From Armatimonadetes bacterium Uphvl-Ar1 (lineage in GTDB: Bacteria > Armatimonadota > Fimbriimonadia > Fimbriimonadales > Fimbriimonadaceae): a DNA stretch of 64,000 bases. The notes under the pieces were generated by a model. That model was not told the origin of the DNA. It was given only the letters and a program-made list of their open reading frames with translations, and did not search any database. The DNA lies in contig CP021423.1 of NCBI GenBank assembly GCA_002162075.1, forward strand, positions 2,542,001-2,606,000, read 5' to 3'. Every line of letters starts with the position of its first letter. Position 1 is the first letter of the stretch. Made by a program: the position numbers and the translations under genes. Positions 11,046-21,051 of this stretch are shown piece after piece.

Positions 11046-11675
11046 ATGAAGAAGATTGCATCACTGTGTGTGCTTGCCGCTGCCGTTTCTGCCCAAGCTG
11101 GAGTCATAAATGGCTCTTTCGAAAATCCTGCGATAAACTCCCCGGGAGTGTTCACTCAGAGTGTTCCAATTCCCGGCTGGACTGGACTCACGGGTGTCTG
11201 GCGACTTCCTTCAGGAGGTCAATTCAACATAGTTGCACCCGATGGGCTCAATATTGGCTATGGTAATGGACCCGGTGCCGCCCAGCAACTCTCTGATACT
11301 GTCCAAGTGGGCCAACAGACCGCTTCACTCATGGCCGGACGAAGAGGCGACGGCTTTGCAAGTTCCTTTACATTCAGGATGATTGCCGGCGGAACAATCC
11401 AGGCCAATGGACTTGTTACTGGCGGGACCGTTTTGGCCGAGCAGTTTTTCAATATCGCCTCCGTTTCTGCAAACTCCTTTACCCCAATAGCAATCAGCTA
11501 TACGGCTGCTCAAGGCGATCCTCTTCTCGGTCAGCAAATTACCCTTGCGATGGTGAAAGGGAACGGTTCTCAAATGAACTTCGATATGGTCGAGTTCAAC
11601 GCTGTCCCCGAGCCTGCAACCATGCTCATCGGACTCGGACTGATCCCGCTCCTCCGCCGACGCAGAAAAGCCTAA
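11046..11675 (+). CDS. PEP-CTERM sorting domain protein, DUF642-like
   Basis: Exported protein of 209 residues. It has a signal peptide (LCVLAAAVSAQAG) and then NGSFENPAINSPG with GWTGLTGVW, which resembles the carbohydrate-associated DUF642 / choice-of-anchor fold. The C terminus is a textbook PEP-CTERM tag: VPEPATM, a hydrophobic helix, and a basic RRRRK end, which exosortase is expected to process. A good ribosome site (GAGG) precedes ATG. A TATACT -10-like box lies near 11000. Exosortase is not in this window. PEP-CTERM proteins are typically surface or matrix components. Confidence 0.85.
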   Translation: MKKIASLCVLAAAVSAQAGVINGSFENPAINSPGVFTQSVPIPGWTGLTGVWRLPSGGQFNIVAPDGLNIGYGNGPGAAQQLSDTVQVGQQTASLMAGRRGDGFASSFTFRMIAGGTIQANGLVTGGTVLAEQFFNIASVSANSFTPIAISYTAAQGDPLLGQQITLAMVKGNGSQMNFDMVEFNAVPEPATMLIGLGLIPLLRRRRKA

Positions 11676-11762
11676 ACTCTCGATTGTCCATCCCCTTTCC
11701 GACAGCACTTTAATGATCAGAAGGGGGATTCGCCACACTCAATGCCACCATAATCTAACCCG

Positions 11763-12281
11763 ATGATTATCCTCATCGGCGGCGGTTCATGCTCCGGCAA
11801 AACCACGCTCGCCCAACTCCTCGCCACCGAACTCAATATCCCCCTCATCTCCCTCGACCAATTCTTTCGGCGAGACGACCCCACCGCCCCCCACATCACC
11901 CTCAACAACCAACAACTATTCGACTGCAATCACCCCGAAACAATTGACCTCCCGCTCGCCCTCGCCCACATCAACCAAAACCCCGCCCCCAAAATCATCG
12001 AAGGTCATTTCGCCCTCACCTATCCCGAACTCCGCACCCTCGCCAACATCAAAGTCTTCATAACCTGCCCTCCAAAAATCCGCGAGCAAAGACGCCTCAC
12101 CCGCGATTTAGCCAACAAGAAAGGCACCCCCGAGCAAATCCTTGCGTACTACCAAGCCTCCGCCATCCCCGGATTCGAAAAGCACATCGCCCCGAGCCAA
12201 ATCCACGCCGACCTCAATTTGTCGGGAGAGGAGGACCCAAAAGTCAACCTCAACCGTATCCTCGAACACCTCCAATCCTAG
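11763..12281 (+). CDS. P-loop kinase, uridine kinase-like
   Basis: Small AAA-type kinase of 172 residues. The Walker A loop GGGSCSGKTTLAQLL is at residues 6-20, followed by ISLDQFFRRDD, which matches the LSxDxFY segment of uridine kinase and related nucleoside kinases, and KIIEGHFAL as a Walker-B-like strand. A lid region with basic residues (REQRRLTRDL) is present. The natural substrate is not certain: nucleoside or phosphoribulokinase-type small molecule. Stands alone, converging on the large lipoprotein gene with a four-base overlap. Confidence 0.78.
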   Translation: MIILIGGGSCSGKTTLAQLLATELNIPLISLDQFFRRDDPTAPHITLNNQQLFDCNHPETIDLPLALAHINQNPAPKIIEGHFALTYPELRTLANIKVFITCPPKIREQRRLTRDLANKKGTPEQILAYYQASAIPGFEKHIAPSQIHADLNLSGEEDPKVNLNRILEHLQS

Positions 12282-14526
12282 TCGCCGAGTCGCCTCAAAT
12301 ATGCCGTATGCGGACCAAGCGATCCCGGATTCGTGATGAGATCATTCCAACTGCTTAAAATTGCCCCGTAATTCGGCGTCGTTCCGGCCGGAAGGTCAGC
12401 ATAGGCTCTCAAAATCAAGAACCGATCCCCAAGGTCATAGATTCCCACTCCCGCTGTGCCAAACGTGCCGTCATTGTCTTTTATCTGCTTTGCTGGATAA
12501 TTCCGAATCCACAAGTTTCGACTAAATGGTCGTCCAACATATTCTGGAATCGTGAAGTTTGTGCTTCCCCAGAACAAACCGTTTCGGAATGTCGCTAGCC
12601 GATATCGCCCCCCTTTCCAGCGGTTTCGACCTGTGGACTCCTTCAAAATCTCATCCTGAAATGAAAGATGCTTGAACCCATTCTCGCCATCCGTCTCCAG
12701 CATCCTAAACCGAATCTCTCCCGTCTGTCGGTAAACCCCTATGGCTACCCCCACCGAAACCAGCTGATTTTGCTCATTTCGTTTCAAAGCCTCGCCCCGA
12801 ATCACCACCTCATCCGAGGTACTCCCCGAAGTCCGAATTTGCAACCGATCACTGTTCGATTCAATCTCCGTTCCTGTCGAATTCGCAGAATTCAAGGTAA
12901 TCCCCATTCCTGCATCTACTTTGTAACGGTAAACAAACTGGTCTCCGGGCTGTGCTCCCGTGACCCGGAGAAAGGTCACAAGAGCATCTCCCGGAATGAA
13001 GGTATCAACCGCCGGATCAAAATCAACGTCCGCTCGAAACGCCCGAACATCATTAAAAGTGACCGGTGGCGTTCGGAACAAATCCGTAACTTTCACAGAA
13101 TAATCTCCCAATGTTTCAGAAATCCCAATCGTGTTGTAAAGAGCCAATACCGCTCGAATCGCCCTGAGCCGCCCCGCATTCAAACTCTCTGGAGTGAGAT
13201 AAATCGGCCCCGCCTCACCTGCAATCAACTTAACTCCCTGCATTGCCCGCAACGTCACATCGTCATTCGCCGCCATCGCCCCCAGCATGTCGTCCAAAAT
13301 CCCAAGAGCATCTCCTGGCTGAGTAGATGCTTCCACTCCCATACTGATCACCCCCCTGCAAGCTTCAATGACTCAATCATTGCTGCCAAGTTCTCACGGG
13401 TGTATTTGACTTCGGGCACACCCGCGGCATCCAGAACCATCTCCCCAAAAATTCTCATCAATGCCATCTGCCGCAACTTCGCTCGTTCTTGATCCAAGGT
13501 TGGCTGGAACACCTGATAAAGTGTTCCCTGGTCAATTTCAGATATTTGAGTCGCAAAAGAGCCACTGAGCGAAAAGGCTCGATAGGATTCTTCATCCTGA
13601 CCCTCCGGAACTTCCAAATAGACAACCTCGCTGAGCCTAAAGTCAGTTGAGCTGTCCTCCCCCAAAAAGTCTACGGTGCGCGGACCATCAAACACCTGAT
13701 AAGCACCGTTGATGAAGTTAACCGTGATCAAACTTGAAGGAGTTGTTGTATTGCTCAGCAACTTATAGCCGTTGGTCGCTTCATTATTAATCTGATGCTG
13801 AATCGGCAAAAGCGGGAGTCGAGTGGGAACGTTCTCCCCGATTGCCGCATAGATTCCCGCCTGCAAACCAACGTCTCTTCCTCTTCCCTCGGGAACTCGG
13901 TGTGTATCAATCTGCTTCGTCTCAGTTCTCGAACGCAAAACCCCGTTCCCAATTGTCGACAACGCCGTCTGCAAAGCCGACCTCAATCCCGGCGACGGCT
14001 GATCCAGCGCAAATCGGTTCGTCTGCCACTCTGTCGCAATCACCCCTGCCAACGTCGCTACCGCCGCCGACCCTCGGACTTGATCAAGCAATTCGCTGCG
14101 CCGACTGCCTGTTTCTTCAAACAATCCTAAGCCAAGATGCAACAAGCCAAGTGCCGCATCCGTGCTGTCCAAAACTTCACCCGTACCCCCAGATTTTACA
14201 AGTCCCAAGCTAATCAATCGACCTGAACTTGCCTCAATGATTGTGACCAATGTCTCTGTGTTACCAACTACCGCGAGCGACTGTTCCCCGCCAGTTACGA
14301 GCACCGATCCACCCGCCGTGACGACGAGTGCTTCTGCTGGTGCCATTCCGTTTGGTAAAACAACCTGAACTAAAGCCGAACCCGCTGCTCCACTCGTTCC
14401 TGTCGTCCCTGTTGTTCCTGTTGACCCGCCACCGCCTCCAGATCCGCCAAAGAGTCCCGCACAACCAACGAGCGCAAAGCTCACAAAAAATGCGACTGCC
14501 GTCGATAGAGATGCCCGATTTGCCAT
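12278..14526 (-). CDS. Large hypothetical lipoprotein, split by one-base frameshift
   Basis: Unrecognised lipoprotein. The first frame (14526 to 13348) has a lipoprotein signal with lipobox LVGC at about residue 22, then a low-complexity Gly/Ser/Thr linker, and a beta-rich body. The second frame (13351 to 12278) has no signal peptide and begins exactly at the first stop through GTGA. The junction is a six-base C run on the plus strand (13351-13356); a seventh base would fuse the two frames into one 749-residue protein. I favour one gene. The alternative is two overlapping genes, the second lacking export. No known domain is recognised; function unknown, surface localisation inferred. Confidence 0.65.
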
Positions 14527-14630
14527 AAAACCAGAATATCAACCCCCCATTACTGGGGCATTACTTGCGAAAATTTACGCCCAAAACTTCTCGAAACTGC
14601 CCCAAGGACCAAGTATATTAGTAGACACTT

Positions 14631-15815
14631 GTGCAGTATTTCCTGTACCTCCGCGCCATTGGCCTCCTCGCCAACTCGGTTCCCCAAAACCCCGAGCGGC
14701 CCCTCCCTTGCCTCATCCACCACCAAGATCGAGTCTGGGACATCAACCCCCTTGCCGCCGCAAAGCACGTTACCATCGGAATGACTCTCAAAGAAGCAAA
14801 ACTCATCCTCCGTGGTGAAGCCCAAATCCTCCCCCTCGATCCGGATCAATTCAGACCATGCATCGCGCAACTCCTCCACCCTTGCCTCAAATTCAGCGAT
14901 CACATCCAAGCCACCCTCCCCGGTGAAGGTTTCGTCGATCTCACCCCCCATCCTGAACCTCTCGATATCGCCGGCCAACTCCTCGGCGAACTCCACCGAT
15001 CCCTCCAACTCCCCCTCCTCGCTGGGATCGCGCCCGCTTGCTGGCTCGCCCGCGAATCCGCCCAACTTTGCGATCCAACTCTCCTTTCCGCCCACCTTCT
15101 GCCCATCACCGCCGTAACCAACCCAAAGGATTACCTCGCCCCAAAACCCATCACCGCCCTCACCATCCTCCCCCCCGAAGACCGCACCCGGCTACACCAG
15201 CTCGGACTCGATCGTATCCACCAAGTTCAATCCACCCCCCTCCCGCGCCTCGAATCACAATTCCCCAAACGCGGAATGCTCATCCATCAAGCCGCTCACG
15301 GCACCCTCCGTGATCCCATCAAGCCCAACTACCCCAGCCCCCTCATCAGTCGAACCAAACCCCTCGGACTGACCGAAAACGCTTACGAAATTGACCAAGC
15401 CCTCGCCGAACTCTGTCGCGATCTCGCCGCTCACCTCCACCGCCACGACCTCCAACCCCAAGCCACCGCCCTCACCCTGACCTTTGAATCTGGACAACGG
15501 AGCCAAGTCCACCGCCCCCTCATCAAAGCCGAATCCACCGCAACTCAACTCCTTATCTCGCTGCGTCAATCTCTCCAAACCATCTCCATCGCCGAACCCG
15601 TGGAATCCCTTCGTATCCAGCTCCTCAACCTAACCCCCGCCACCCGCCGCCAAACCCAACTCATTCAATCCCGCACCACCGCAAACCTGAATCCTGCCCT
15701 CAAGAGAATTGAAGCCACCCTCGGCTCAGGAAAAATCCAAATCGCGAGCCAGATCGAACTCGCCTATAACGCCCAAGTCCTCAAGGAGTGGAAACGTGTC
15801 ACCGGATGGCACTAA
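14631..15815 (+). CDS. imuB: ImuB-like Y-family polymerase homologue
   Basis: A 394-residue protein starting with GTG. It resembles ImuB, the catalytically inactive Y-family polymerase that acts as the hub of the DnaE2 mutasome. The N-terminal region INPLAAAKHVTIGMTLKEAKLIL corresponds to ImuB's AAxxxGVxxGMTLAxAxxL segment, and EGFVDLTPHPEPL to the LDVTGxxHLFG palm strand. Catalytic acidic residues of active Y-family enzymes are not seen. It is shorter than typical ImuB (about 500 residues). It overlaps the dnaE2 start by 20 bases, a strong functional link. No imuA/RecA-like gene adjoins it. Confidence 0.72.
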   Translation: MQYFLYLRAIGLLANSVPQNPERPLPCLIHHQDRVWDINPLAAAKHVTIGMTLKEAKLILRGEAQILPLDPDQFRPCIAQLLHPCLKFSDHIQATLPGEGFVDLTPHPEPLDIAGQLLGELHRSLQLPLLAGIAPACWLARESAQLCDPTLLSAHLLPITAVTNPKDYLAPKPITALTILPPEDRTRLHQLGLDRIHQVQSTPLPRLESQFPKRGMLIHQAAHGTLRDPIKPNYPSPLISRTKPLGLTENAYEIDQALAELCRDLAAHLHRHDLQPQATALTLTFESGQRSQVHRPLIKAESTATQLLISLRQSLQTISIAEPVESLRIQLLNLTPATRRQTQLIQSRTTANLNPALKRIEATLGSGKIQIASQIELAYNAQVLKEWKRVTGWH

Positions 15816-18800
15816 CAAAATCCTTGCCCGCTGGCGACAAACCGGCAAATGGTGGGAATGCGAACCCCCCATCGAAATCACTCGCTACCTCGACCACAAA
15901 AACATTCGTCGTGAATCCACCACCACCCTCCCCATCCTCGCCCGACCCACCCAACTCAAGCGGTACCAACCGCACGAAAATCATAAGGAAGACTATTCCA
16001 TCCGCCCCCGCAAACGCCGTGACGAAACCGTCGGCGTCGCCATGGGCCACATCAAAGAAACCGCCACTCTCCAACCCAAACTCATCGCCGACACCCCCTA
16101 CATCCCCCTCCATACCTTGAGCGGATACAGCTTCGGCAGAAGTGTTCTCCTCGCCAACGAAATCCCCCGCCTTGCCGCCATCGCCGGGCTCCCCGCCGTT
16201 GCCCTCGTTGACCGTTTCTCCCTCACCGGAGCCTACGAGCTCGCCAAAGAATGCGCCAAGCAAGGCATCAAACCCCTCATCGGCGCGAGCTTTGAACTCC
16301 CCGAAGGCGGTGACATCGTCCTGATTGCAAAAACCCCCCTCGGCTACAAAAACCTCTCCCGACTCATCACCGATTGCCACCTCGGCGAACCAAGACTCCA
16401 CCCCCTCGCCACCTGGCATCGCCTCCAAACCTACAACCAAGACCTCGTCTGCCTCACCGGGGCAGTATCGGCCCACTCGACCGCCTCCTCATCCGCCGCG
16501 ATTACTCATCTGCAAACGCCCTCATTCAAAAACTGAAATCCCTCTACGGCCCGCAAAACCTCTTTATCGAAATCGAGCGCACTTTCCTCCCCTGGGAGCG
16601 CGAAACCGAACCCCGCCTCCGCGAACTCGCCGCTCACCACAACCTCAAGTGCGTTGCCGCCTACCCCATCACCCATCGCCGTCCCCAACATTTCCCCGCG
16701 CAAGACATTCTTGCCTGTTCCGAAACCCTTTCCCTCGTCGACGAAATCATCGGCCGAAAACCCCGTCGCCACGAATCCCAGCCCCTGCCCATCCTCCCCC
16801 CCCTCCGTGCCCTCAATGCCGAACGCTATTTCCGCACCAGTCCAGAAATGCACACCCTCTATCAAGATGCGCCTGATCTCATCGCCAACACCCTCCTCAT
16901 CGCCGATCTATGCGAAGACAACGTCCTTCCCGGTCGCACCGAACTCCCCCCCGTCACCGATAACCCCAACCAGATGCTTCGCGAAGTCACCTACGCCGGC
17001 ATGCACGAATGGCACCGCAATGTCACCCCACCCCTCAAAGCCCGAATCAACCGTGAACTTGATCGCATCATCTCCCTCGGCTACGCCAACCATTTCCTCG
17101 TCGCCTGGGACATGTGCCAATGGGCCAGTGAAAAGAACATCCAATTCAGCGGACGAGGCTCTGTCGTGGATGCCGCCGTTGCCTTCTGCCTCGGATTCAG
17201 CCGCATCGATGCCTTCACTCATAACCTCCACTTCGAGCGGTTTCTCCCCCCGGATGGCACTAAACAACCCGATATCGACATCGATTTTGAAGCGAAACGC
17301 CGCGACGACGTCCGCAACTACCTCATCCACAAATACGGCAAAGATCACGTCGCTACGGTTGCCGCCATTGGCTCTTACCGCGTCCGAGGCATCATCCGCG
17401 AAGTTGGCAAAGCTCTCGCCCTCCCTGACCCCCTCATCGGATTCCTCGCCAAAAAAGTCCACGGCAGCGTCAATCCCGAAAGCCTCTACGAGGCCCTCCA
17501 AAAACGCCCCGAACTCCGCGATTCCAAAATCTCCCGTGAACGCTTCCAATGGGTGTTCAAACTCGCCGAAAATCTCCAAGATGTCCCCCGTAACATGCGC
17601 GCCCACTCCTCTGGAGTCGTCATCAGCCAATCCCCCATCGCCGATACCGTCCCTGTCATGTGGTCTGGGTCAGGGGACGATCAAGACTCCTACCTCCGCA
17701 TCATCCAATGGGACAAACGATCCGCCAAACACTGCTATGTCAAATTCGACATCCTCTGCCTGCGCGGTCAGGATGTCCTTTCTGGCACCGAGTCCCGCCT
17801 CCGCCAATCCGACCCAACCTTCCGGGTCAGCAAACTCGAAACCGATGATCCCACCATCTACGCGGCAATGCGCTCCCACCAAACCGTCGGCATCCCCCAA
17901 TCCGCTTCCCCCGCCATGACCCAAGCCCATGCCCGAATCCGCACCCAAAACCTCAAGGACGCCAGCCTCGTCCAAGCCGGTATACGCCCCGGAGTTGGAG
18001 GAGCCGTCAAACTCAACACCCTCATCGCCCGCCGCAACGGAGAAAAATATTCTCTCTCGGATCCCGGACTTGAACGAATCGTTGGCGACACCTACGGCAT
18101 CGTCGTCTTCCAAGAACAAATCGACCAACTCCTCGAACACTTTGTCGGATACTCCGGCGGCGAAGCCGAAGAAACCCGCGAAAAAATTCACGAAAAACGC
18201 CACCACAACTACGGCGAAACCATCGCCGATTCCCTCCGCCGACGAATCATCGAGCGAGGTCACACCCCCGAAATCGCCGAAGAAGTCCTCCAACTCATCA
18301 TCGGATTCAAAGGCTACGGATTCGCCCAAGGACACGCTCTCGCCTTCGCCGAAATTTCCGCCCGCTCCGTCTATTGCCAGCAAAACTTCCCCGCTGAATA
18401 CTTCGCCGCCCTCCTCGATGCCCAACCCGCCGGATACTACGGCCCCGCAACCCTTGTCAACGAAGCCCGCATCCGTGGTCTCCAAGTCCTCCCCGTTGAT
18501 GTCAACCTCAGTCACGACCATGTGCTGGTCGAAGACATCCGCGCCGATGACCCCACCCTCATCATCCCTCGCGGCGGAATCCGCCTCGACCTTGGCCTCG
18601 TCCATGGCCTCTCCCGCCAAACCCTCCACCGCATCATCGAATCCCCCCGACCCTTCACCTCTTTCTTCGATTTCGTCACCCGCATCCGCCCCCGCCGCGA
18701 CGAACTCGAACAACTCATCCTCTGCGGTGCCCTCGATTCCCTCCACCTCCACCGCCGCGCCATGCTCTGGTCAATCAACGCTGCCTTCCAACATGCCCGC

Positions 18801-19325
18801 ACCATCCTAGAATCCGCCCACACCCTTCCCTTTGCCCACCCCGAACCCCCCATCCCCACCGATATCCCCGACCTGAACCCGGCCGAACGGCTTCTGTCCG
18901 AACGCAACGTCCTTGGCCTTGATATCCACCAACACCTTCTTGCCTACGAACGCGCCCGCATTCAAACCAAAGGCGGGATCACCGCGTCCCAGGCCCGCCA
19001 ACTCCCTCACGGTGCCAAAGCGTTCATCGTTGGCAACCCGATCCGCCTCCGCATGCCTCCCACACCCTCAGGCAAACGCGTTGTGTTCTTTGACCTCGAA
19101 GACGAAACCGGACTCATGAATGTCACCTGCTTCGACGACACCTACCAAAAGTACGGACACAGCATCATCCTCTCCCGGTTCGCCACCGTCATCGGCGAAA
19201 TCCAACGCCGCGAGGACTACCCCGCCTTCATCGCCCACTCCGTCCACCCCTACCATCCCCTCCTCTTCACCGACAGCCAAACCAACCGCACTCCCGCCAA
19301 AACCGCCGACTTCCTTGTCGGTTAA
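15796..19325 (+). CDS. dnaE2: Error-prone DNA polymerase III alpha subunit, DnaE2 type, frameshifted
   Basis: C-family polymerase for translesion synthesis with ImuB. GTG start 15796 follows a good AAGGAG site. The first about 100 residues (ARWRQTGKWWECEPPIEITRY) precede the PHP domain and resemble the tail found near ImuB proteins (DUF6504-like); a separate small gene with DnaE2 starting at ATG 16042 is possible. PHP is degenerate: YIPLHTLSGYSFG keeps one of the usual histidines. The palm has SGRGSVVDAAVAF, the catalytic aspartates in PDIDIDFEAKRRDD and KFDILCLRGQDVL. An OB fold closes the protein. Frame is lost at the G4 run 16459-16462; one more G gives 1176 residues. Confidence 0.88.
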
Positions 19326-19361
19326 CTTGCCACCCATCCCATAAGTGTCCTTTCTCAAAAG

Positions 19362-19397
19362 CCTCCCCTTCCCTAAATTCCTTTAGGGAAGGGGAGG
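19362..19397. repeat. REP-like hairpin, GGGGAGG family
   Basis: Perfect 16-base-pair stem (arms CCTCCCCTTCCCTAAA and TTTAGGGAAGGGGAGG) around a TTCC loop, followed by TTGGAGGGGATGGG. Closely similar to the element at 27008. It follows the dnaE2 stop by 37 bases and could act as a transcription-stopping hairpin or mRNA stabiliser, though no T tract is present. Confidence 0.75.
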
Positions 19398-19432
19398 TTG
19401 GAGGGGATGGGTCAAACAAACCCCCCGTCGTC

Positions 19433-19453
19433 ATTCCGGGCTTGACCCGGAAT
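19433..19453. repeat. REP-like hairpin, ATTCCGGG family
   Basis: Perfect 8-bp arms ATTCCGGG and CCCGGAAT around CTTGA, preceded by CGTC. Related copies are at 46942-46961 and 47058-47078. This short palindrome type is widely seen as an intergenic repeat in many bacteria. Confidence 0.7.
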
Positions 19454-19655
19454 CTCACTCACCAAGGAAGAGGGCACCGATGAAACCAGTGTGCGATACT
19501 CCATCAGCCCAATTCGTCTATTTTGCTCAACACCTTCCCCAATAAAATGAGGAACGGTTGACCCAAAGCCCACTCTTCAAGAACCACTTTCTTAAATCAG
19601 AACCCCATACCAGTTGACGCAACAACTCCAAAAGTTTAACCCACATCTCTATCAC

Positions 19656-20534
19656 CTATTCACCTTCAGGCTCTGCAGTCTCTACTCTATGCTTAACAGG
19701 CGCTGTACGAAGATATTCAAGCCTGGCATAATAGAGTGCCACAAGAAAAATTATTGAGAAGATCAAGTTACCCGCTCCATCTCGAAAAAAGTAGTTTTGA
19801 AATGCTAAATTACCATCGTCTGGAAAATAAGCATCCAAAATCGCTTCTTCTGGATATGCCTTTAAAAATCTAACTTTAAATTGCTTTCCAATTATTTTAT
19901 CATCAAAATTCATCATGTCGGGAAAAACATGTGTTAGTTCATGCTCATCCCCCGCTACTTCATAGATAACAGTAATTGAGCCTCCTTCACCATCATCTCT
20001 ACTACGAAATCCGTTGTAAAAATCTGTCACAACACCACTTGTGAGGGAAGATAAATTTCCTCTAAACTGATTTAAGTATGCCTGGCTAGAAAAATATCCT
20101 GCAGCGATGGATAATGGAATCACCAATGCGCATGACACGATAACAACATGCCGAAAGTGGGATTTGCCGCTCTCTTCAAGTTTAAAAAGACAATAAAACG
20201 ACAATATTGCAAGCAGTGCGCGAGAAAAGGAATTTAAGCCAGAATACAAAAAGTGCTGAGAAAGTTCCGTGAATGCAAACACAGACAACGTTAAGTACAC
20301 CGCCATTACAAGTAAAATTTGTCTCCACATTTTCGCATAAGTGAAACTAAGATACAAAGCAAGAAAAAGAGCAATTAATCCTTGTAAAATAGGAGTATAC
20401 TTAAATGTAAGTTGATTTTCTCCCGTCAGAAAAGTTGTGATATTAAACGACGATACCACCCCAAGAAGTGCTATCAAGCAACCTCTACCAATTTGATTTC
20501 TCACACTTAAGTGCTCCCTGTATCTTTCTTCCAT
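19656..20534 (-). CDS. Hypothetical multi-pass membrane protein with DUF3592-like domain
   Basis: Unrecognised 292-residue protein. It has about seven hydrophobic segments, for example CLIALLGVVSSFNITTFL near residue 18 and HVVIVSCALVIPLSIAAGYF near residue 128. Between residues 165 and 245 is a soluble beta-rich loop (GSITVIYEVAGDEHEL, GKQFKVRFLKAYPEEAILD) resembling DUF3592-type extracytoplasmic domains. A last helix follows near residue 255. Base composition is clearly AT-richer than neighbours, and codon choice differs, so it may have been acquired. It overlaps the next upstream gene by 50 bases. Confidence 0.62.
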   Translation of the reverse strand: MEERYREHLSVRNQIGRGCLIALLGVVSSFNITTFLTGENQLTFKYTPILQGLIALFLALYLSFTYAKMWRQILLVMAVYLTLSVFAFTELSQHFLYSGLNSFSRALLAILSFYCLFKLEESGKSHFRHVVIVSCALVIPLSIAAGYFSSQAYLNQFRGNLSSLTSGVVTDFYNGFRSRDDGEGGSITVIYEVAGDEHELTHVFPDMMNFDDKIIGKQFKVRFLKAYPEEAILDAYFPDDGNLAFQNYFFRDGAGNLIFSIIFLVALYYARLEYLRTAPVKHRVETAEPEGE

Positions 20535-20895
20535 ACCAAATCCACCCTAACGCAAATGTCCAAAGTCCAAGCGCCAACCAATTCCAAACCAACCAGTCCT
20601 CCCTCGACTTAGCAGCAAAGCCATGCGTTGCGGCAACAACGAAGATCGGTAAAGAAATGATCTGAACCTTAGCGCGAGTATAAACTAGCCAAGCGATCAG
20701 AGAAAAGCCTGATACCACACAACCTAACTTCAGATTGGCGTAAAACACATAGGGCGGCTTCCCGAAAATTGCAACCAAAAGGGCCAAAATTGTCGAAATG
20801 ACAACTGCCGCAAAAACCCAAAACAAGTCAGCAGAGAGGCGCGGAGACGGAGGCTCTGAAGAATCCCGACTGGTCTCTGGCCTGAAATTACGCAT
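20485..20895 (-). CDS. Hypothetical small membrane protein
   Basis: 136 residues, not recognised. A polar, proline/serine-containing N terminus precedes four hydrophobic segments (LFWVFAAVVISTILALLVAI, VVSGFSLIAWLVY, IISLPIFVVAATHGF, LVWNWLALGLWTFALGWIW). It ends basic. It precedes and overlaps the AT-rich membrane protein on the same strand, suggesting a two-gene unit, and starts 14 bases from tRNA-Arg. Function unknown. Confidence 0.55.
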   Translation of the reverse strand: MRNFRPETSRDSSEPPSPRLSADLFWVFAAVVISTILALLVAIFGKPPYVFYANLKLGCVVSGFSLIAWLVYTRAKVQIISLPIFVVAATHGFAAKSREDWLVWNWLALGLWTFALGWIWYGRKIQGALKCEKSNW

Positions 20896-20908
20896 ATGTC
20901 AGAACTCT

Positions 20909-20984
20909 TGGCGACCCCGGGCAGATTCGAACTGCCGGCCAATAGCTTAGAAGGCTACTGCTCTATCCACTGAGCTACGGGGCC
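20909..20984 (-). tRNA. tRNA-Arg (anticodon UCU)
   Basis: A full cloverleaf of 76 bases, including an encoded CCA end, can be folded on the minus strand: acceptor GGCCCCG pairs with CGGGGTC (one G-U), D arm GCTC/GAGC, anticodon stem GTAGC with GCTAT and loop CTTCTAA giving anticodon UCU, and a T arm GGCAG TTCGAAT CTGCC. Reads AGA (and AGG by wobble) codons. The AT-rich membrane-protein pair lies immediately downstream of its 3' end. Confidence 0.95.
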
Positions 20985-21051
20985 ACAACCCAATTTTACC
21001 AACCCCCGAAAACCGGAACCAACCAACGACCATCCCGTGTATCCTAACCCC

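Larger units (their letters stand above)
19326..19655. other. Intergenic region with two palindromic repeats
   Basis: No gene is seen in these 330 bases between dnaE2 and the convergent membrane-protein gene. They hold a long hairpin of the GGGGAGG family and a copy of the ATTCCGGG family (listed separately). The rest, from about 19460, is AT-richer with no clear signal. Confidence 0.7.

Noticed and set aside
16654-18810. Several long ORFs opposite or out of frame within dnaE2
   Set aside because: They have Ser/Pro/Thr-rich composition typical of alternative frames of GC-biased coding DNA and no recognisable domains.
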